A stretch of 64,000 bases of DNA. Origin: Bryobacterales bacterium (GTDB taxonomy: Bacteria > Acidobacteriota > Terriglobia > Bryobacterales > Bryobacteraceae). Under the pieces are notes generated by a model. It was not told the DNA's origin. It saw only the letters and a list, made by a program, of their open reading frames with translations, and ran no database searches. A program made the position numbers and the translations under genes. Position 1 is the first letter of the stretch. Each line of letters starts with the position of its first letter. Shown one piece after another: positions 16,781 through 27,944 of this stretch. The stretch is from contig PMUP01000041.1 of the NCBI GenBank assembly GCA_003166865.1, positions 81,503 through 145,502 of the forward strand, given 5' to 3'.

Positions 16781-17587
16781 TCAGGGCACCCAGGTCCGCA
16801 GGAATTTCACCGGGCCTTCGGGTTCAATGGAAAACGGCGCGCCGCCGGCGGGAATCAACCACGCCTCACCTTCGCGAAACTGCCGGCCCGCAATGGTCCC
16901 CATGCCGGTGACGAAAATCACGATGTGAAAGCGGCCAGGCTCCGGCTTGTACAACAAACTGGAAGCCGTCCTGTCAAGTTCCGTGTGGAAATACTGGCAA
17001 TCGATCGGAAGCATGACGGATTGAGCATCGCTGGCTCCGGTGAAGGCAACCTGGATGGCCTTCTCCAAGTGCAGTTCGCGCGGACGGCCGTAATCGTATA
17101 GCCGATATGTGATGTCGGAGTGTTGCTGGATTTCACAAAGAGCGAGTCCGCCGCCGATGGCGTGGACCGTGCCGGCGGGAACAAAGAAAGCATCGCCGGC
17201 CTCAACCTCGATCCAATTGAGCAGTTGCTCGATTTCTCCACTTAACGATGCTTCGCGCAGCCGCTCCGGCCCGATCGGCTCTCGAAACCCGATGGCCAGA
17301 CGAGCGCCCGGGTCGGCTCGCAGCACGTACCACATCTCGGTTTTTCCGCGGGAATTTTCGTGCGCGGCTGCGAAATCGTCGTTGGGATGAACCTGCACCG
17401 ACAAGCGCTCGGAGGTGAACACGAACTTCACCAGCAGCGGAAGGTCGGCTTCAAACCACACTTCACCGATTTTCTGTTCGGCCTCTGGATACCACGGCAA
17501 CAGATCCGTCGAGCCCCACACCTTCTCGAGAAAGCGTGTCGGCAGGCGGACGGGCACCTTATCGGTGACGGCTCCGGTATCGCTCAC
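16781..17587 (-). CDS. manA: Mannose-6-phosphate isomerase, class I (short form)
   Basis: Interconverts mannose 6-phosphate and fructose 6-phosphate; zinc metalloenzyme of the cupin fold. Zinc-ligand regions are QVHPND, TEMWYVL and VPAGTVHAIGGGL; KVWGSTDLL at the N-terminus is the family start. At 268 residues it is the short Bacillus-type form. It overlaps aspC by 4 bases at its start. Confidence 0.9.
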   Translation of the reverse strand: MSDTGAVTDKVPVRLPTRFLEKVWGSTDLLPWYPEAEQKIGEVWFEADLPLLVKFVFTSERLSVQVHPNDDFAAAHENSRGKTEMWYVLRADPGARLAIGFREPIGPERLREASLSGEIEQLLNWIEVEAGDAFFVPAGTVHAIGGGLALCEIQQHSDITYRLYDYGRPRELHLEKAIQVAFTGASDAQSVMLPIDCQYFHTELDRTASSLLYKPEPGRFHIVIFVTGMGTIAGRQFREGEAWLIPAGGAPFSIEPEGPVKFLRTWVP

Positions 17588-18779
17588 GCCCGGATAAAGC
17601 GCTCGATTCGATCGAGGCCGCGCTCCAATTCCTTCATCGAAGTGGCGTAAGAGATACGGACATGCTCGGTGGTGCCGAAAGCTTCGCCCGGCACGACAGC
17701 GACATGCGCCTCGGAAAGCAATCGCTCCGAGAACTGCAAGGCGGACGTAATGCCATTGCGGAAGCCAGCGGAGACGTTTGGGTAGGCGTAGAACGCGCCA
17801 CGCGGCTCCACGACCTTGACGCCGGGAATCGCGCGCAGCCGCTTAACCACGTAGTCGCGCCGCTTGCGATATTCCGCCAGCATGATCGGGATCGAATCCT
17901 GGGGCCCGCGCAACGCCTCAATCGCGGCCTTCTGCGTCACCGAAGTAGGATTCGAAGTGGTGTGGCTTTGGAGCTTCATCATGGCGTCGATCACCGGCTT
18001 GGGCGCCAGCGCGAATCCAATCCTCCAGCCGGTCATGGAATAGGTCTTGGAGAGCGATCCCGCGATCAGGACGTGCTCCTTGGCGCCCGGCATGGACGCG
18101 ATCGAGAACGGCTCGCTGTCATAGAGAAAGCGGCAGTAGCATTCGTCGGTCATCAATTGAATGCCGCGCTTCACCGCCAGATGGTAAATCTTCTCGAACT
18201 CCTCGCGGCTCAGCACGGCGCCGCTGGGATTGCATGGCGAGTTGATGATTAACAGCTTGGTCTGGCTGGTGATCTTGGGCGCGATGTCGTCGGCGGTGAA
18301 GGTGAAGCCATTCGCCTCATCGCTCTCCACGAATACGCACTTGCCGCCGGCATAGTTGACGACGTCTTTGTAGGTCACCCAATACGGCACGGGGATCACC
18401 ACTTCGTCGCCCGGCTGGATCAGCGCCTGCATCAGGTTGAAGATCGCGTGCTTGCCCCCGACCGTCGCCAGACATTCGGCCGGCGTGTACGAAGTTCCAT
18501 AGTCAGCATGGTGCCGAGCGCAAATCGCCTGCTTCAGCTCCACGGTCCCGCCAGTGGGCGTGTACTTGGTAAAATTGGCGTCAATCGCCGCGATGGCAGC
18601 GTTCTTGATGTTGTCGGGCGTCGGAAAGTCGGGCTCTCCAGCGCCAAAATCCACAACATCGACGCCTTCGCGGCGAAGTCTGTCGGCCTCGGCGGCAACC
18701 TTCATGGTCGAGGACTCGCTGATGAGCGAGATCCGATCGGCTAGTCCCAAAGTAGCTTGCGTAGCTTGCATGGAAGGGT

Positions 18780-18783
<4 letters not shown>
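17584..18783 (-). CDS. aspC: Class I aminotransferase (aspartate aminotransferase type)
   Basis: PLP aminotransferase of the Igamma/Ib aspartate type, 399 residues. FGAGEPDFPTP, KYTPTGGTVELKQAI, NSPCNPSGAVL and the PLP lysine in GSLSKTYSMTGWRIGF are visible; near the C-terminus AHVAVVPGEAFG binds the carboxylate. Such enzymes make aspartate and, in some bacteria, also prephenate-derived arogenate. Four-base overlaps join it to manA and to coaD, so the three genes form one operon in the order coaD-aspC-manA. Confidence 0.92.
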
Positions 18784-20493
<1,710 letters not shown>

Positions 20494-20497
<4 letters not shown>

Positions 20498-20709
20498 GAG
20501 CTCAGGCGCTCTAGCGTGTGCCGGTCGTCCTCCAGATCCGAGAGGCTGTAATGCATCGGCACCTCGTGGCGGCCGGCGAAGACCATGAACGCCTCAACCG
20601 GCGTTTGGGACAATTCCCCTGCCCGCCCCAGCGATATCTTGTTCTCGCGATAGAGTTCGAGCGCGAGGAGCATAGTAGAGTCCCTAGACGCGTCAGCGGG
20701 GTCCACCAT
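20494..20709 (-). CDS. UPF0175 family antitoxin-like protein
   Basis: A 71-residue protein matching UPF0175: LALELYRENKISLGRAGELSQTPVEAFMVFAGRHEVPMHY, a helix-turn-helix-like core, followed by an acidic tail (SDLEDDRHTLERL). Usual members have some 10-25 more residues at the N-terminus. In this family the gene is followed by a DUF3368 PIN-like toxin; here only the toxin start remains. It begins 9 bases after the sigma-54 regulator stop. Confidence 0.78.
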
Positions 20710-20718
20710 GTTCCTAGA

Positions 20719-22068
20719 TTACGATTCGATCCCCATCTGCGACAAGCGATAGCGCAGCGCATTGCGCGTTAGTCCCAGCAGCCGCGCGGCCTGGCTCTTG
20801 TTGCCATTGGCGCGATTGAGCGCCTCGCGAATGATGGATTGCTCGTAGGAATCGAGCGTCATGCCCTCCGGGAGAAAGCCATCCGCGGAACCGAGCCGCG
20901 GCTTGGGGGCAAGATCGAGCCGGATGTCGGCCGCTTCCAGAACATCGCCCGAGGCCAGCACCAGGCTGCGCTCGATGGTGTTCTCGAGCTCGCGCACGTT
21001 GCCCGGCCAATGATATTCCATCAACCGCTCAATCGCGCCGTCGGAAATGGATTCCACGCGGCTGCCCGAATCCTTGCTGAGCTTCCGCACGAAATGCCGA
21101 GCCAGGTAGGGAATGTCTTCCTTGCGCTCGCGCAGCGGAGGAATGTTCAGCGGTAGGACATTCAGCCGATAGTAAAGATCCTCCCGAAAAGCCCCCTGCT
21201 CCAGGGCCGCGCGCAGGTCCACGTTGGTGGCCGCGACCACACGCACATCCACATGCCGGACTTTATTGCTGCCGAGGCGCTCGAACTCTCGATCTTGCAG
21301 GATGCGCAGCAGCTTCACTTGAATCGCCGGAGGCACGTCGCCGATCTCGTCCATGAAAACGGTCCCCGTGTCGGCCTGCTCGAATTTGCCGGGTTTACTG
21401 ATATTGGCGCCCGTGAACGCGCCCTTTTCGTAGCCGAACAGTTCACTCTCCATCAAATTCTCGGGAAGCGCCGTGCAGTTGATTTTGACGAAGGGCTTGC
21501 TGTCGCGCGGCGAGTGATGATGAATGGCGCGCGCGATCATGTCCTTGCCGACGCCGCTTTCGCCGCACAGCAGCACGGTGGCGCGCGTGGGCGCCACGCG
21601 CTCGATGGTGGCGAAGATCTCGCGCATGGCCGCGCTTCGTCCAATGATGTTGTCGAACTCGTAGCGCTGGCTCAGCTCGGCGCGCAGCTCGCGATTTTCG
21701 TTGCGCAGAGTGCGGACTTCCAGCGCCTTGTCCACCACGGTCATCAGGTGATCCAGTGAAAACGGCTTGGGAAGAAAGTCCACCGCGCCCGCTTTCATGG
21801 CTTCCACGGCGGTTTCAATGCTGCCAAACGCGGTCATGACAATCACCGGCGTGCGCAGGTCCTGGCTGCGCAATTGCTGGAGCATCTCGAGCCCGCTCAG
21901 TCCGGGCAAACGCAGATCCGTGATGATCACGTCGGCGCGATCGGCCAGCTTGAAGGCACTCTCCGCGGTTCCCGCCTGTTCCACTTCATAGCCCGCGGTT
22001 TTCAACTGCAGCTCGATCACGCGCCGCAGTTTCTCTTCGTCCTCCACGATCAATACCGTCGCCTTCAT
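20719..22068 (-). CDS. Sigma-54-dependent response regulator, NtrC family
   Basis: 449 residues. Receiver domain 1-120 with phosphorylation site Asp51 ([10 protein letters not shown]) and Lys101; AAA+ domain with Walker A GESGVGKD (169-176), sigma-54 contact loop GAFTGA (216-221), Walker B FMDEIGD (around 238-244), and arginine finger region. A Fis-type helix-turn-helix ends the protein ([26 protein letters not shown]). It activates sigma-54 promoters when phosphorylated by the kinase encoded immediately upstream, whose stop overlaps this start by 4 bases. Targets are unknown; I did not find a clear -24/-12 promoter nearby. Confidence 0.94.
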   Translation of the reverse strand: MKATVLIVEDEEKLRRVIELQLKTAGYEVEQAGTAESAFKLADRADVIITDLRLPGLSGLEMLQQLRSQDLRTPVIVMTAFGSIETAVEAMKAGAVDFLPKPFSLDHLMTVVDKALEVRTLRNENRELRAELSQRYEFDNIIGRSAAMREIFATIERVAPTRATVLLCGESGVGKDMIARAIHHHSPRDSKPFVKINCTALPENLMESELFGYEKGAFTGANISKPGKFEQADTGTVFMDEIGDVPPAIQVKLLRILQDREFERLGSNKVRHVDVRVVAATNVDLRAALEQGAFREDLYYRLNVLPLNIPPLRERKEDIPYLARHFVRKLSKDSGSRVESISDGAIERLMEYHWPGNVRELENTIERSLVLASGDVLEAADIRLDLAPKPRLGSADGFLPEGMTLDSYEQSIIREALNRANGNKSQAARLLGLTRNALRYRLSQMGIES

Positions 22069-23351
22069 TTACTTTTCTCCGATACAGGGCCATTCTCCCG
22101 AAAGGGAAGAAACACATGGAACACGCTGCCCGCGCCCGGTTCGCTTTCCACCGTGATCTCGCCGCCATGCTCATCGACGATCTTGGAAACGATCGCCAGG
22201 CCCAATCCAACCCCGCTCGACTTGGTGGTGAAAAACGGATTGAAGATGCTTTCCCGGTCCTTGGGCGCGATGCCGGAGCCGCGGTCGATCACAACAATCT
22301 CCACTGTATCGCCCTCGGCTTCATCGCCCACCCCGGTATCGCGGAGCTGACGCGTCTTTACGGTAACGCTCCCTTGCGGCGGACTGGCCTGCGCGGCGTT
22401 CAGAAGCAAATTGTACAGCACCAGCTCGATCAGTTGGCGATCCAAAAGGAACGGAGGGATGTCGGGCGAGTAATTCTTGTAGATGCTCACGTCAAACGGA
22501 GGCGTGCGTTTTTCGACCTCCGCCACCGCTTGGTCGATCACTTGCGTCAATTCGGTGGTTTCAAGCCGGAGCGCCAGCGGCCGGGCAAAATCGAGGAAGC
22601 GCGTCACCAGCGCGTTGGTCCGGTCAACTTCGCTCGATATAAATCCCGCCAACTCATGCGACACGGCGCTATCGGCGTCCACGCTCTTGAGCAGCATTTC
22701 CGCCGACGTTTTGATGGTGCTCAACGGATTCCGGATCTCATGCGCCAGCCCCGCCGAAAGTTGGCCGAGAGCCGCCAGACGCTCGGTGCGGCGCACGGTA
22801 GCTTCAGCCTCCCGCAAGTGCCGGTTCGCTTCCGCCAACTGTTCCGCCACGATCTGCGCCTGGCGCGTGGCAGCTCGATTCGCTTCGAGCAACTCATAGG
22901 TGAGAAAGCCGGCGATCGGAAATGTCGCCTCGAACAGAATAAACACCGGCCAGTCTTCCACGTAGGACTCGGGCGGAAGGAACAGGAACAGCGACAGGTA
23001 CCCGCCGCAAGCCAGGACGACGGCCGCCACCAGTCCGATTAGACCCAGTGAAGTGGCCGCCGACATCACCGGAAGCAGCATCAGCCAGTAGTAATTGCTG
23101 GCGATGCCACGAGTCCAATACATCAGGATGTACCAAAGCGCCAACTTGATCAGAAACGAAATGATGCTGCCCGTTCGCGAACCAAAAAACGGGATCTTCG
23201 GCTCGATGACTTGCATCAGGCCGAGCCCTACCAGAACCGTCGTTGACTCGGGCGTGAGGTCCGGTCCGTAAATCGCCAGCACCGCGAATAGCGCGATCCA
23301 GACGATGTCTTGCAGTCGAACAATTTGCCGGAAACGGCTGCGCTGCTCCAC
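22065..23351 (-). CDS. Membrane sensor histidine kinase, partner of the NtrC-type regulator
   Basis: 428 residues. Five or six membrane helices occupy about residues 15-155 with hardly any periplasmic loop, so it probably senses within the membrane. A coiled-coil (155-195) leads to the phosphoacceptor GLAHEIRNPLSTIKTS with His204. GHKL boxes follow: N-box LLLNAAQASPP, G1 DRGSGIAP, F-box FFTTKSSG, G2 GLGLAIVSKIVDEHGG. It is transcribed first in the pair and overlaps the regulator by 4 bases. Confidence 0.93.
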   Translation of the reverse strand: MEQRSRFRQIVRLQDIVWIALFAVLAIYGPDLTPESTTVLVGLGLMQVIEPKIPFFGSRTGSIISFLIKLALWYILMYWTRGIASNYYWLMLLPVMSAATSLGLIGLVAAVVLACGGYLSLFLFLPPESYVEDWPVFILFEATFPIAGFLTYELLEANRAATRQAQIVAEQLAEANRHLREAEATVRRTERLAALGQLSAGLAHEIRNPLSTIKTSAEMLLKSVDADSAVSHELAGFISSEVDRTNALVTRFLDFARPLALRLETTELTQVIDQAVAEVEKRTPPFDVSIYKNYSPDIPPFLLDRQLIELVLYNLLLNAAQASPPQGSVTVKTRQLRDTGVGDEAEGDTVEIVVIDRGSGIAPKDRESIFNPFFTTKSSGVGLGLAIVSKIVDEHGGEITVESEPGAGSVFHVFLPFRENGPVSEKSK

Positions 23352-23395
23352 GCTGTCATCTTATCGCTCTCATCCCAAGCTGGGAGTATGACAAA

Positions 23396-25132
23396 ATGGT
23401 TTTGCACTCAAGCTTCATGGAAAACCGATTTGCCCCCGCAATTCCCGCGTCGTCTGCCGTGTCTGAGGACGCTCCCCGGCCATCCGAAGAAAATTCGTTC
23501 GCCGATATCCTTTCCCAGTTCGAGCAACAGCACGGCCGTTCAAACCACGAAGCGCTGGAGGGCACGGTGGTTTCCATATCGCCCGAGTCGGTCTTCGTGG
23601 ACATTGGACGAAAGATGGAGGGAATATTGCCGGTGGAGGTGTTTCGCGACGCGGCGGGCGCGCTCACCGTGAAGATCGGTGACAAGCTGCGCGTCACCGT
23701 GACGGGACGCGATCAGGAAGGCTCGTACACGCTTTCGACCACCAAAGTGGAGCGGCCCAAGGACTGGAGCGCACTCGAACGCGCCTTCGCCGAACAGCGC
23801 GCGATCGGCGGCGTGGTAACGGAACTGGTAAAGGGCGGCCTGCGCGTCGATGTCGGATCACGAGCTTTCATGCCCGCTTCGCGCAGTGGCGCGAAAGATC
23901 AAGCGGAACTGGAAAAACTGGTTGGGCAGGAAATCCAGTGCCGCGTCATCAAGCTGGATACGGCCAACGAGGACGTGGTTGTCGATCGCCGCGTGGTCTT
24001 GGAACAAGAAGAGGCGCAAGCGCGCACGAAGAAGTTCGCCGAGCTTCAAGAAGGGGCCGTGGTGCGCGGGACCGTCCGCGGCTTGACCGATTTCGGCGCG
24101 TTCGTGGATCTGGGCGGCGTCGACGGACTGCTGCACGTGGCCGACATGGCTTGGCATCGCGTGGCTAAACCATCCGACGTCGTATCCCCGGGTGACTCCA
24201 TCGAGGTCAAGATTCTCAAGATCAACCCCGAGGGCCGGCGCATTTCTCTGGGCTTAAAGCAGCTCGCAGCCGATCCGTGGTCGACCGCGGCGGAGCGCTT
24301 TCACACCGGCGATCGCGTGCAAGGCAAAGTGTCGCGCCTGGCTGATTTCGGCGCCTTTATCGAACTGCTGCCGGGCGTCGACGGTTTGATCCACATCTCG
24401 GAGATGTCCTGGGCGAAGAAGGTCCGCAAGCCCAGCGATCTGCTGAAGACCGGCGAGATGGTGGAAGCCATCGTACTCGGGGTGAATGCCGCCGACCGCC
24501 GGATTTCCCTGGGATTGAAGCAAGCTCTGGGCGATCCCTGGGAAGACGCGATCAAAAAATATCCGATCGGCGCTGTCGCCGAAGGACCCGTCACCAGCCT
24601 CACGAATTTCGGTTGCTTCATCGACCTGGGCGGTGGCATCGATGGCATGATTCACATCTCCGACATCACACGCGAGAAGCGTTTGAATCATCCGCGCGAA
24701 GCTCTCACGGCGGGGCAAACGGTACGCGCGGTGGTGCTGGAGGTGGATCGCGAGCGCCGCCGCATCAAGCTCGGCATCAAACAATTGGAGCCAACCACGG
24801 CCGACGAATACATAGCCGAACACCAGGTGGGCGAATCGGTGACCGGCCGGATCGTGGAAGCCGGACGAGGGCGCGCCAAGGTCGAGCTGGGCGAAGGCGT
24901 GTTCGCCGAATGCCATGTCCGCGAAGAGACGGCGAACGGGTCGAACCTGCCCGAGCCCGCCGAAAAGGCCAATTTGGCGTCGCTAACTGCAATGTTATCA
25001 GCGAAATGGAAGCAAGGTCCGGCGGCTTCTTCGGGTCAGGAAGAATCGCCGCGCGCCGGACAGATCCGCACTTTCCGCATCTTGAAGCTGGACCAGCCGA
25101 ACAAGAAAATCGAAGTCGAATTGGCCGGCTGA
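23396..25132 (+). CDS. rpsA: Ribosomal protein S1 / S1-domain RNA-binding protein
   Basis: 578 residues with at least five S1 (OB-fold) repeats. An N-terminal partial repeat (EGTVVSISPESVFVDIGRKMEGILPVE) is followed by others at about 150-200 (GGVVTELVKGGLRVDVGSRAFMP), 230-300 (RGTVRGLTDFGAFVDLGGVDGLLH), 310-380 (QGKVSRLADFGAFIELLPG), and 400-470 (EGPVTSLTNFGCFIDLGGG). S1 helps mRNA bind to the 30S subunit. A GGGAG lies 9 bases before the ATG at 23396; an in-frame ATG at 23417 is an alternative. Acidobacterial S1 proteins of this form are common. Confidence 0.9.
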   Translation: MVLHSSFMENRFAPAIPASSAVSEDAPRPSEENSFADILSQFEQQHGRSNHEALEGTVVSISPESVFVDIGRKMEGILPVEVFRDAAGALTVKIGDKLRVTVTGRDQEGSYTLSTTKVERPKDWSALERAFAEQRAIGGVVTELVKGGLRVDVGSRAFMPASRSGAKDQAELEKLVGQEIQCRVIKLDTANEDVVVDRRVVLEQEEAQARTKKFAELQEGAVVRGTVRGLTDFGAFVDLGGVDGLLHVADMAWHRVAKPSDVVSPGDSIEVKILKINPEGRRISLGLKQLAADPWSTAAERFHTGDRVQGKVSRLADFGAFIELLPGVDGLIHISEMSWAKKVRKPSDLLKTGEMVEAIVLGVNAADRRISLGLKQALGDPWEDAIKKYPIGAVAEGPVTSLTNFGCFIDLGGGIDGMIHISDITREKRLNHPREALTAGQTVRAVVLEVDRERRRIKLGIKQLEPTTADEYIAEHQVGESVTGRIVEAGRGRAKVELGEGVFAECHVREETANGSNLPEPAEKANLASLTAMLSAKWKQGPAASSGQEESPRAGQIRTFRILKLDQPNKKIEVELAG

Positions 25133-25153
25133 TCGTCGCAACGCATGCGGGCG

Positions 25154-25180
25154 TGACCTTTTCGGCTCGCTTCCGTCTAT
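25154..25180 (+). promoter_or_regulatory. Candidate ECF-sigma promoter for the sigma/anti-sigma operon
   Basis: TGACCTT at 25154-25160 and GTCTAT at 25175-25180 are separated by 14 bases, close to the E. coli RpoE pattern GAACTT-N15/16-TCTGA. Position fits autoregulation of the ECF sigma gene that follows, with a transcript start near 25187. This is inference from spacing and partial match. Confidence 0.35.
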
Positions 25181-25223
25181 CACATTGTTGCAACAGGCTA
25201 CCGCAGTGCAGGCAGCCGTCAGA

Positions 25224-25793
25224 ATGGACGAACCGGAGCTGATTCGGGCGGCTCAACAAGGCGATCAGCGCGCCTTTGAGCAATTGGTGCGCTTATACGA
25301 TCAGAGTGTCTTGAGGCTGGCTACCAATCTGCTTCGTTCGCCCGAGGAAGCCAACGACATTTACCAGGAAGCCTTCCTGCGGGTTTATAAGAACCTGCAC
25401 ACGTTTCGATTCGACTGCAGCTTTCACACCTGGCTGTATAGAATCGTGAGCAATTTGTGTTTGGACGCGCTGCGGAAGCGCAAAGTGCGGCGCGAAGAAA
25501 GTTCCGTGGTGGAGACCAGCGAGGGCCTTCTGGACCGCATGGATACGGTGCAGGAACGGCGGGCCGACAGCGATCCCGAGCGGCAGCTGGAAAGCCAGCA
25601 ATTGAAGCAGAGAATCCAGGAAGTTTTGGGCGGATTGACGCCTCGGGAGCGGGCGGTTTTTGAGATGAGACATTATCAGGGCATGCGGCTGCGGACCATC
25701 GGCGAAGTAATGGGCACGTCGGAGGAAGCGGCCAAGAACTGCCTGTTCAGGGCGACGCAAAAGATGCGCGCGGCTTTAGGAGATTTCGTATGA
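25224..25793 (+). CDS. ECF-type RNA polymerase sigma factor
   Basis: Sigma-70 family protein, about 189 residues from the ATG at 25224. Region 2 has LVRLYDQSVLRLATNLL, DIYQEAFLRVYKNL and FHTWLYRIVSNLCLDALRKR. Region 4 has LTPRERAVFEMRHYQGMRLRTIGEVM with EEAAKNCLFRATQKMR. A TTG at 25185 would add 13 residues but lies near the predicted transcript start. The stop overlaps the anti-sigma gene as ATGA. Likely responds to an envelope or stress signal through that partner. Confidence 0.9.
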   Translation: MDEPELIRAAQQGDQRAFEQLVRLYDQSVLRLATNLLRSPEEANDIYQEAFLRVYKNLHTFRFDCSFHTWLYRIVSNLCLDALRKRKVRREESSVVETSEGLLDRMDTVQERRADSDPERQLESQQLKQRIQEVLGGLTPRERAVFEMRHYQGMRLRTIGEVMGTSEEAAKNCLFRATQKMRAALGDFV

Positions 25794-26719
25794 CATGCGA
25801 GGAAGCGAGAAAGAATCTGCCGCTGTTCCTGTACGGGGAACTTTCCTTCGATGAGGAAGAGCAGGTGGAAGTTCACGTGGATGAGTGCGCCGCGTGCCGG
25901 CTGGCGCTGGCTCGGGAGAAGGCGCTGTTTGGGGCGCTGGATGGCGCCGAGATGGTTCCTCCTCCGGAGTTGCTGGAAGAGTCGCGGGCCGAATTGCGGC
26001 GCCGGCTGGGTCTGGCGGGCCGCACCATGCGCGCTCCCGGTATTTGGGACAAATTCCGCGAGGGATTCACGGTTCGCTTCCACTTTGCGCCTGGCATCGC
26101 TCAGGTGGCCGGCGCGGCCGCGATGCTGCTGCTCGGTTTCCTGACAGCGCGCGTAGCGCCAAACTCGTTCCTCGGCAATTGGCATTCAGCCGGCGTACTG
26201 GCGGAACCAACCACATCGCGCGTGCGATACGTGGAGCCCCTCGCTCCCGGAAGAGTGCAAATCGTGATCGACGAAACGCACCAGCGCGTGCTCTCGGGCA
26301 GTGTGGATGATCAGGCCATTCAGCGGTTGCTGCTCACGGCGGCGAAAGACCAGTCCGACGCCGGTCTGCGCGTGGAGTCGGTCGACTTGCTGAAGAACAA
26401 TTCGCAATCGGCGGAGATCCGCACTGCGCTGGTGTATGCGCTCGAGCACGATTCCAACGCCGGTGTGCGATTGAAAGCGCTGGACGGGCTGAAGCAATTC
26501 GCGGACGATCCCAACACGCGGCAGGCTCTGACCCAGGTGCTGCTCACCGATGACAACCCCGGAGTCCGGACCCAGGTGATCGATCTCCTGGTCCAGCGGC
26601 ACACCGAAGCGATGGTGGGAGTGCTGCAGGAGCTCATGGAAAAGGAAGACAACGGCTACATCCGCATGCGCTGCCAAAAGGTGCTGCAGGAGATGAACGC
26701 CTCGGCGGAGACTTACTGA
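25790..26719 (+). CDS. Anti-sigma factor: zinc finger, membrane segment and HEAT-like repeats
   Basis: 309 residues. The N-terminus MTCEEARKNLPLFLYGEL...HVDECAACR holds the His-Cys-Cys zinc anti-sigma pattern (HxxxCxxC). A single membrane helix is at about residues 103-125 (AGAAAMLLLGFLTARVA). The C-terminal part, outside the membrane, carries HEAT-like helical repeats of about 30 residues: RVESVDLLKNNSQSAEIRTALVYAL, RLKALDGLKQFADDPNTRQALTQVL, RTQVIDLLVQRHTEAMVGVLQEL. This fusion suggests that protein binding outside the membrane releases the ECF sigma encoded just upstream. It overlaps sigma by 4 bases and precedes DUF4097 by 3 bases. Confidence 0.87.
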   Translation: MTCEEARKNLPLFLYGELSFDEEEQVEVHVDECAACRLALAREKALFGALDGAEMVPPPELLEESRAELRRRLGLAGRTMRAPGIWDKFREGFTVRFHFAPGIAQVAGAAAMLLLGFLTARVAPNSFLGNWHSAGVLAEPTTSRVRYVEPLAPGRVQIVIDETHQRVLSGSVDDQAIQRLLLTAAKDQSDAGLRVESVDLLKNNSQSAEIRTALVYALEHDSNAGVRLKALDGLKQFADDPNTRQALTQVLLTDDNPGVRTQVIDLLVQRHTEAMVGVLQELMEKEDNGYIRMRCQKVLQEMNASAETY

Positions 26720-26722
26720 GGC

Positions 26723-27913
26723 GTGAACCGAGGCATGCGGCAGTTTGTATCAGTTTCGATTTTCGTGCTGGCCGGGGCCGCGCTAATGGCCGCGCAGAGC
26801 GAGCCGGCTCCGGTCCGTGAGCATGGCTACTGGACTCGCACCATCCAAGGCCAGATCAACGCTTCCGGGATGGAGCGCTTGCGCGTGGAGACCACCGGCG
26901 ACGTCACAGTGCGCGGCACCGGCGATCAGCAAGCCAGCTACACAGTGAAGTTGCGCGTGAAGGCGGCGGACGCGCGCGAAGCCGATGCGCTGCTGCGGGA
27001 ATTTACCGTGAAGACCGGGATCGAGGGCGGCAGGACCTATATCAAGGTCACTCCGCCCCACCAGGTTTCCGGGGGATCGGATTTGACCGTCACCGCGCCG
27101 CGAACCTTGCAGGACGTCTGGGTGGAAACGCACGGAGGAAATGTGCACGCGTCCGACTTCGACGGCGCGTTGGAAACTCGATCGGGCGGCGGCGAGATCG
27201 CCGTGGACGGCATTCGGGGCCCCGCTGACCTTAGGACCGGCGGAGGCGACATTCAAGTTGGTAGCGTAAGCGGGCCGCTGCGATGTTCGTCCGGTGGCGG
27301 TGAGATTCGAGTGGAGAACGCGGGCTCCACGGCATATCTGGAGACCGGAGGCGGGGAAATTGTGGTGCATCAGGCCGCGGGGCCCGTGCATGCCGCGACG
27401 GGAGGCGGCAATATCCGCGTCGATCGCGCCACTAGCACCGTCTTCGCCCGCACTTCGGGCGGCCTCATCCAGGTGGGGCAGGCCGACGGCGCTGTGACGG
27501 CGGAAACCTCGGGCGGCGCAATTCAAGTGGATGCCGCCAACGGAGTGCGCTGCGAGTCAGCCGGCGGGGCCATCCGGTTGCGGAATGTGGCCGGCGCTTT
27601 GCACGTCTCGGCCAATTCTGGAAACATTTTGGCTCAGCTTGTGGCGGGCCGTCCGTTCGCTGATTCCCTGCTCAGCACCAACGCTGGTGACATAACCGTT
27701 TTCATTCCGTCCAATGTTGCGTTGACGATTCAAGCGACCAATGAGACCGGCGGCGCCGGCCGCATCATTTCCGAGTTCCCGCAGGTTCCCGTGCAAAAGG
27801 GCGCGCAGCCTGGAGTGGGACCGGTGGTGGCCGAGGGTGCGCTGAATGGAGGCGGTCCGGTTTTGCGCGTCAACGTCATGGGCGGCACCATTTATTTGCG
27901 CCGCGAGAAATAG
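26723..27913 (+). CDS. Exported DUF4097-like beta-helix protein
   Basis: 396 residues, starting with GTG; an in-frame ATG lies at 26735. Signal peptide about residues 5-24 (LAGAALMAAQSEP). From about residue 140 to 310 the chain is a run of short repeats of the form GGGEI-V/xGGGDI-V (SGGGEIAVDGI, TGGGDIQVGSV, SGGGEIRVENA, TGGGEIVVHQA, TGGGNIRVDRA, SGGLIQVGQA, SGGAIQVDAA), forming a right-handed beta-helix typical of DUF4097/DUF4098 adhesin-like proteins. It is cotranscribed with the sigma/anti-sigma pair and followed by a PDZ protein, so it is probably one output or sensor of that regulon. Function unproven. Confidence 0.85.
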   Translation: MNRGMRQFVSVSIFVLAGAALMAAQSEPAPVREHGYWTRTIQGQINASGMERLRVETTGDVTVRGTGDQQASYTVKLRVKAADAREADALLREFTVKTGIEGGRTYIKVTPPHQVSGGSDLTVTAPRTLQDVWVETHGGNVHASDFDGALETRSGGGEIAVDGIRGPADLRTGGGDIQVGSVSGPLRCSSGGGEIRVENAGSTAYLETGGGEIVVHQAAGPVHAATGGGNIRVDRATSTVFARTSGGLIQVGQADGAVTAETSGGAIQVDAANGVRCESAGGAIRLRNVAGALHVSANSGNILAQLVAGRPFADSLLSTNAGDITVFIPSNVALTIQATNETGGAGRIISEFPQVPVQKGAQPGVGPVVAEGALNGGGPVLRVNVMGGTIYLRREK

Positions 27914-27932
27914 ATTCCGGGCTGATGTGATG

Positions 27933-27940
27933 AAGGGGGA
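27933..27940 (+). promoter_or_regulatory. Ribosome-binding site deciding the start of the PDZ protein
   Basis: AAGGGGGA lies 4 bases before the ATG at 27945. It falls inside the coding frame of an alternative start at 27930, which makes 27945 the better choice. Confidence 0.5.
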
Positions 27941-27944
27941 TGTG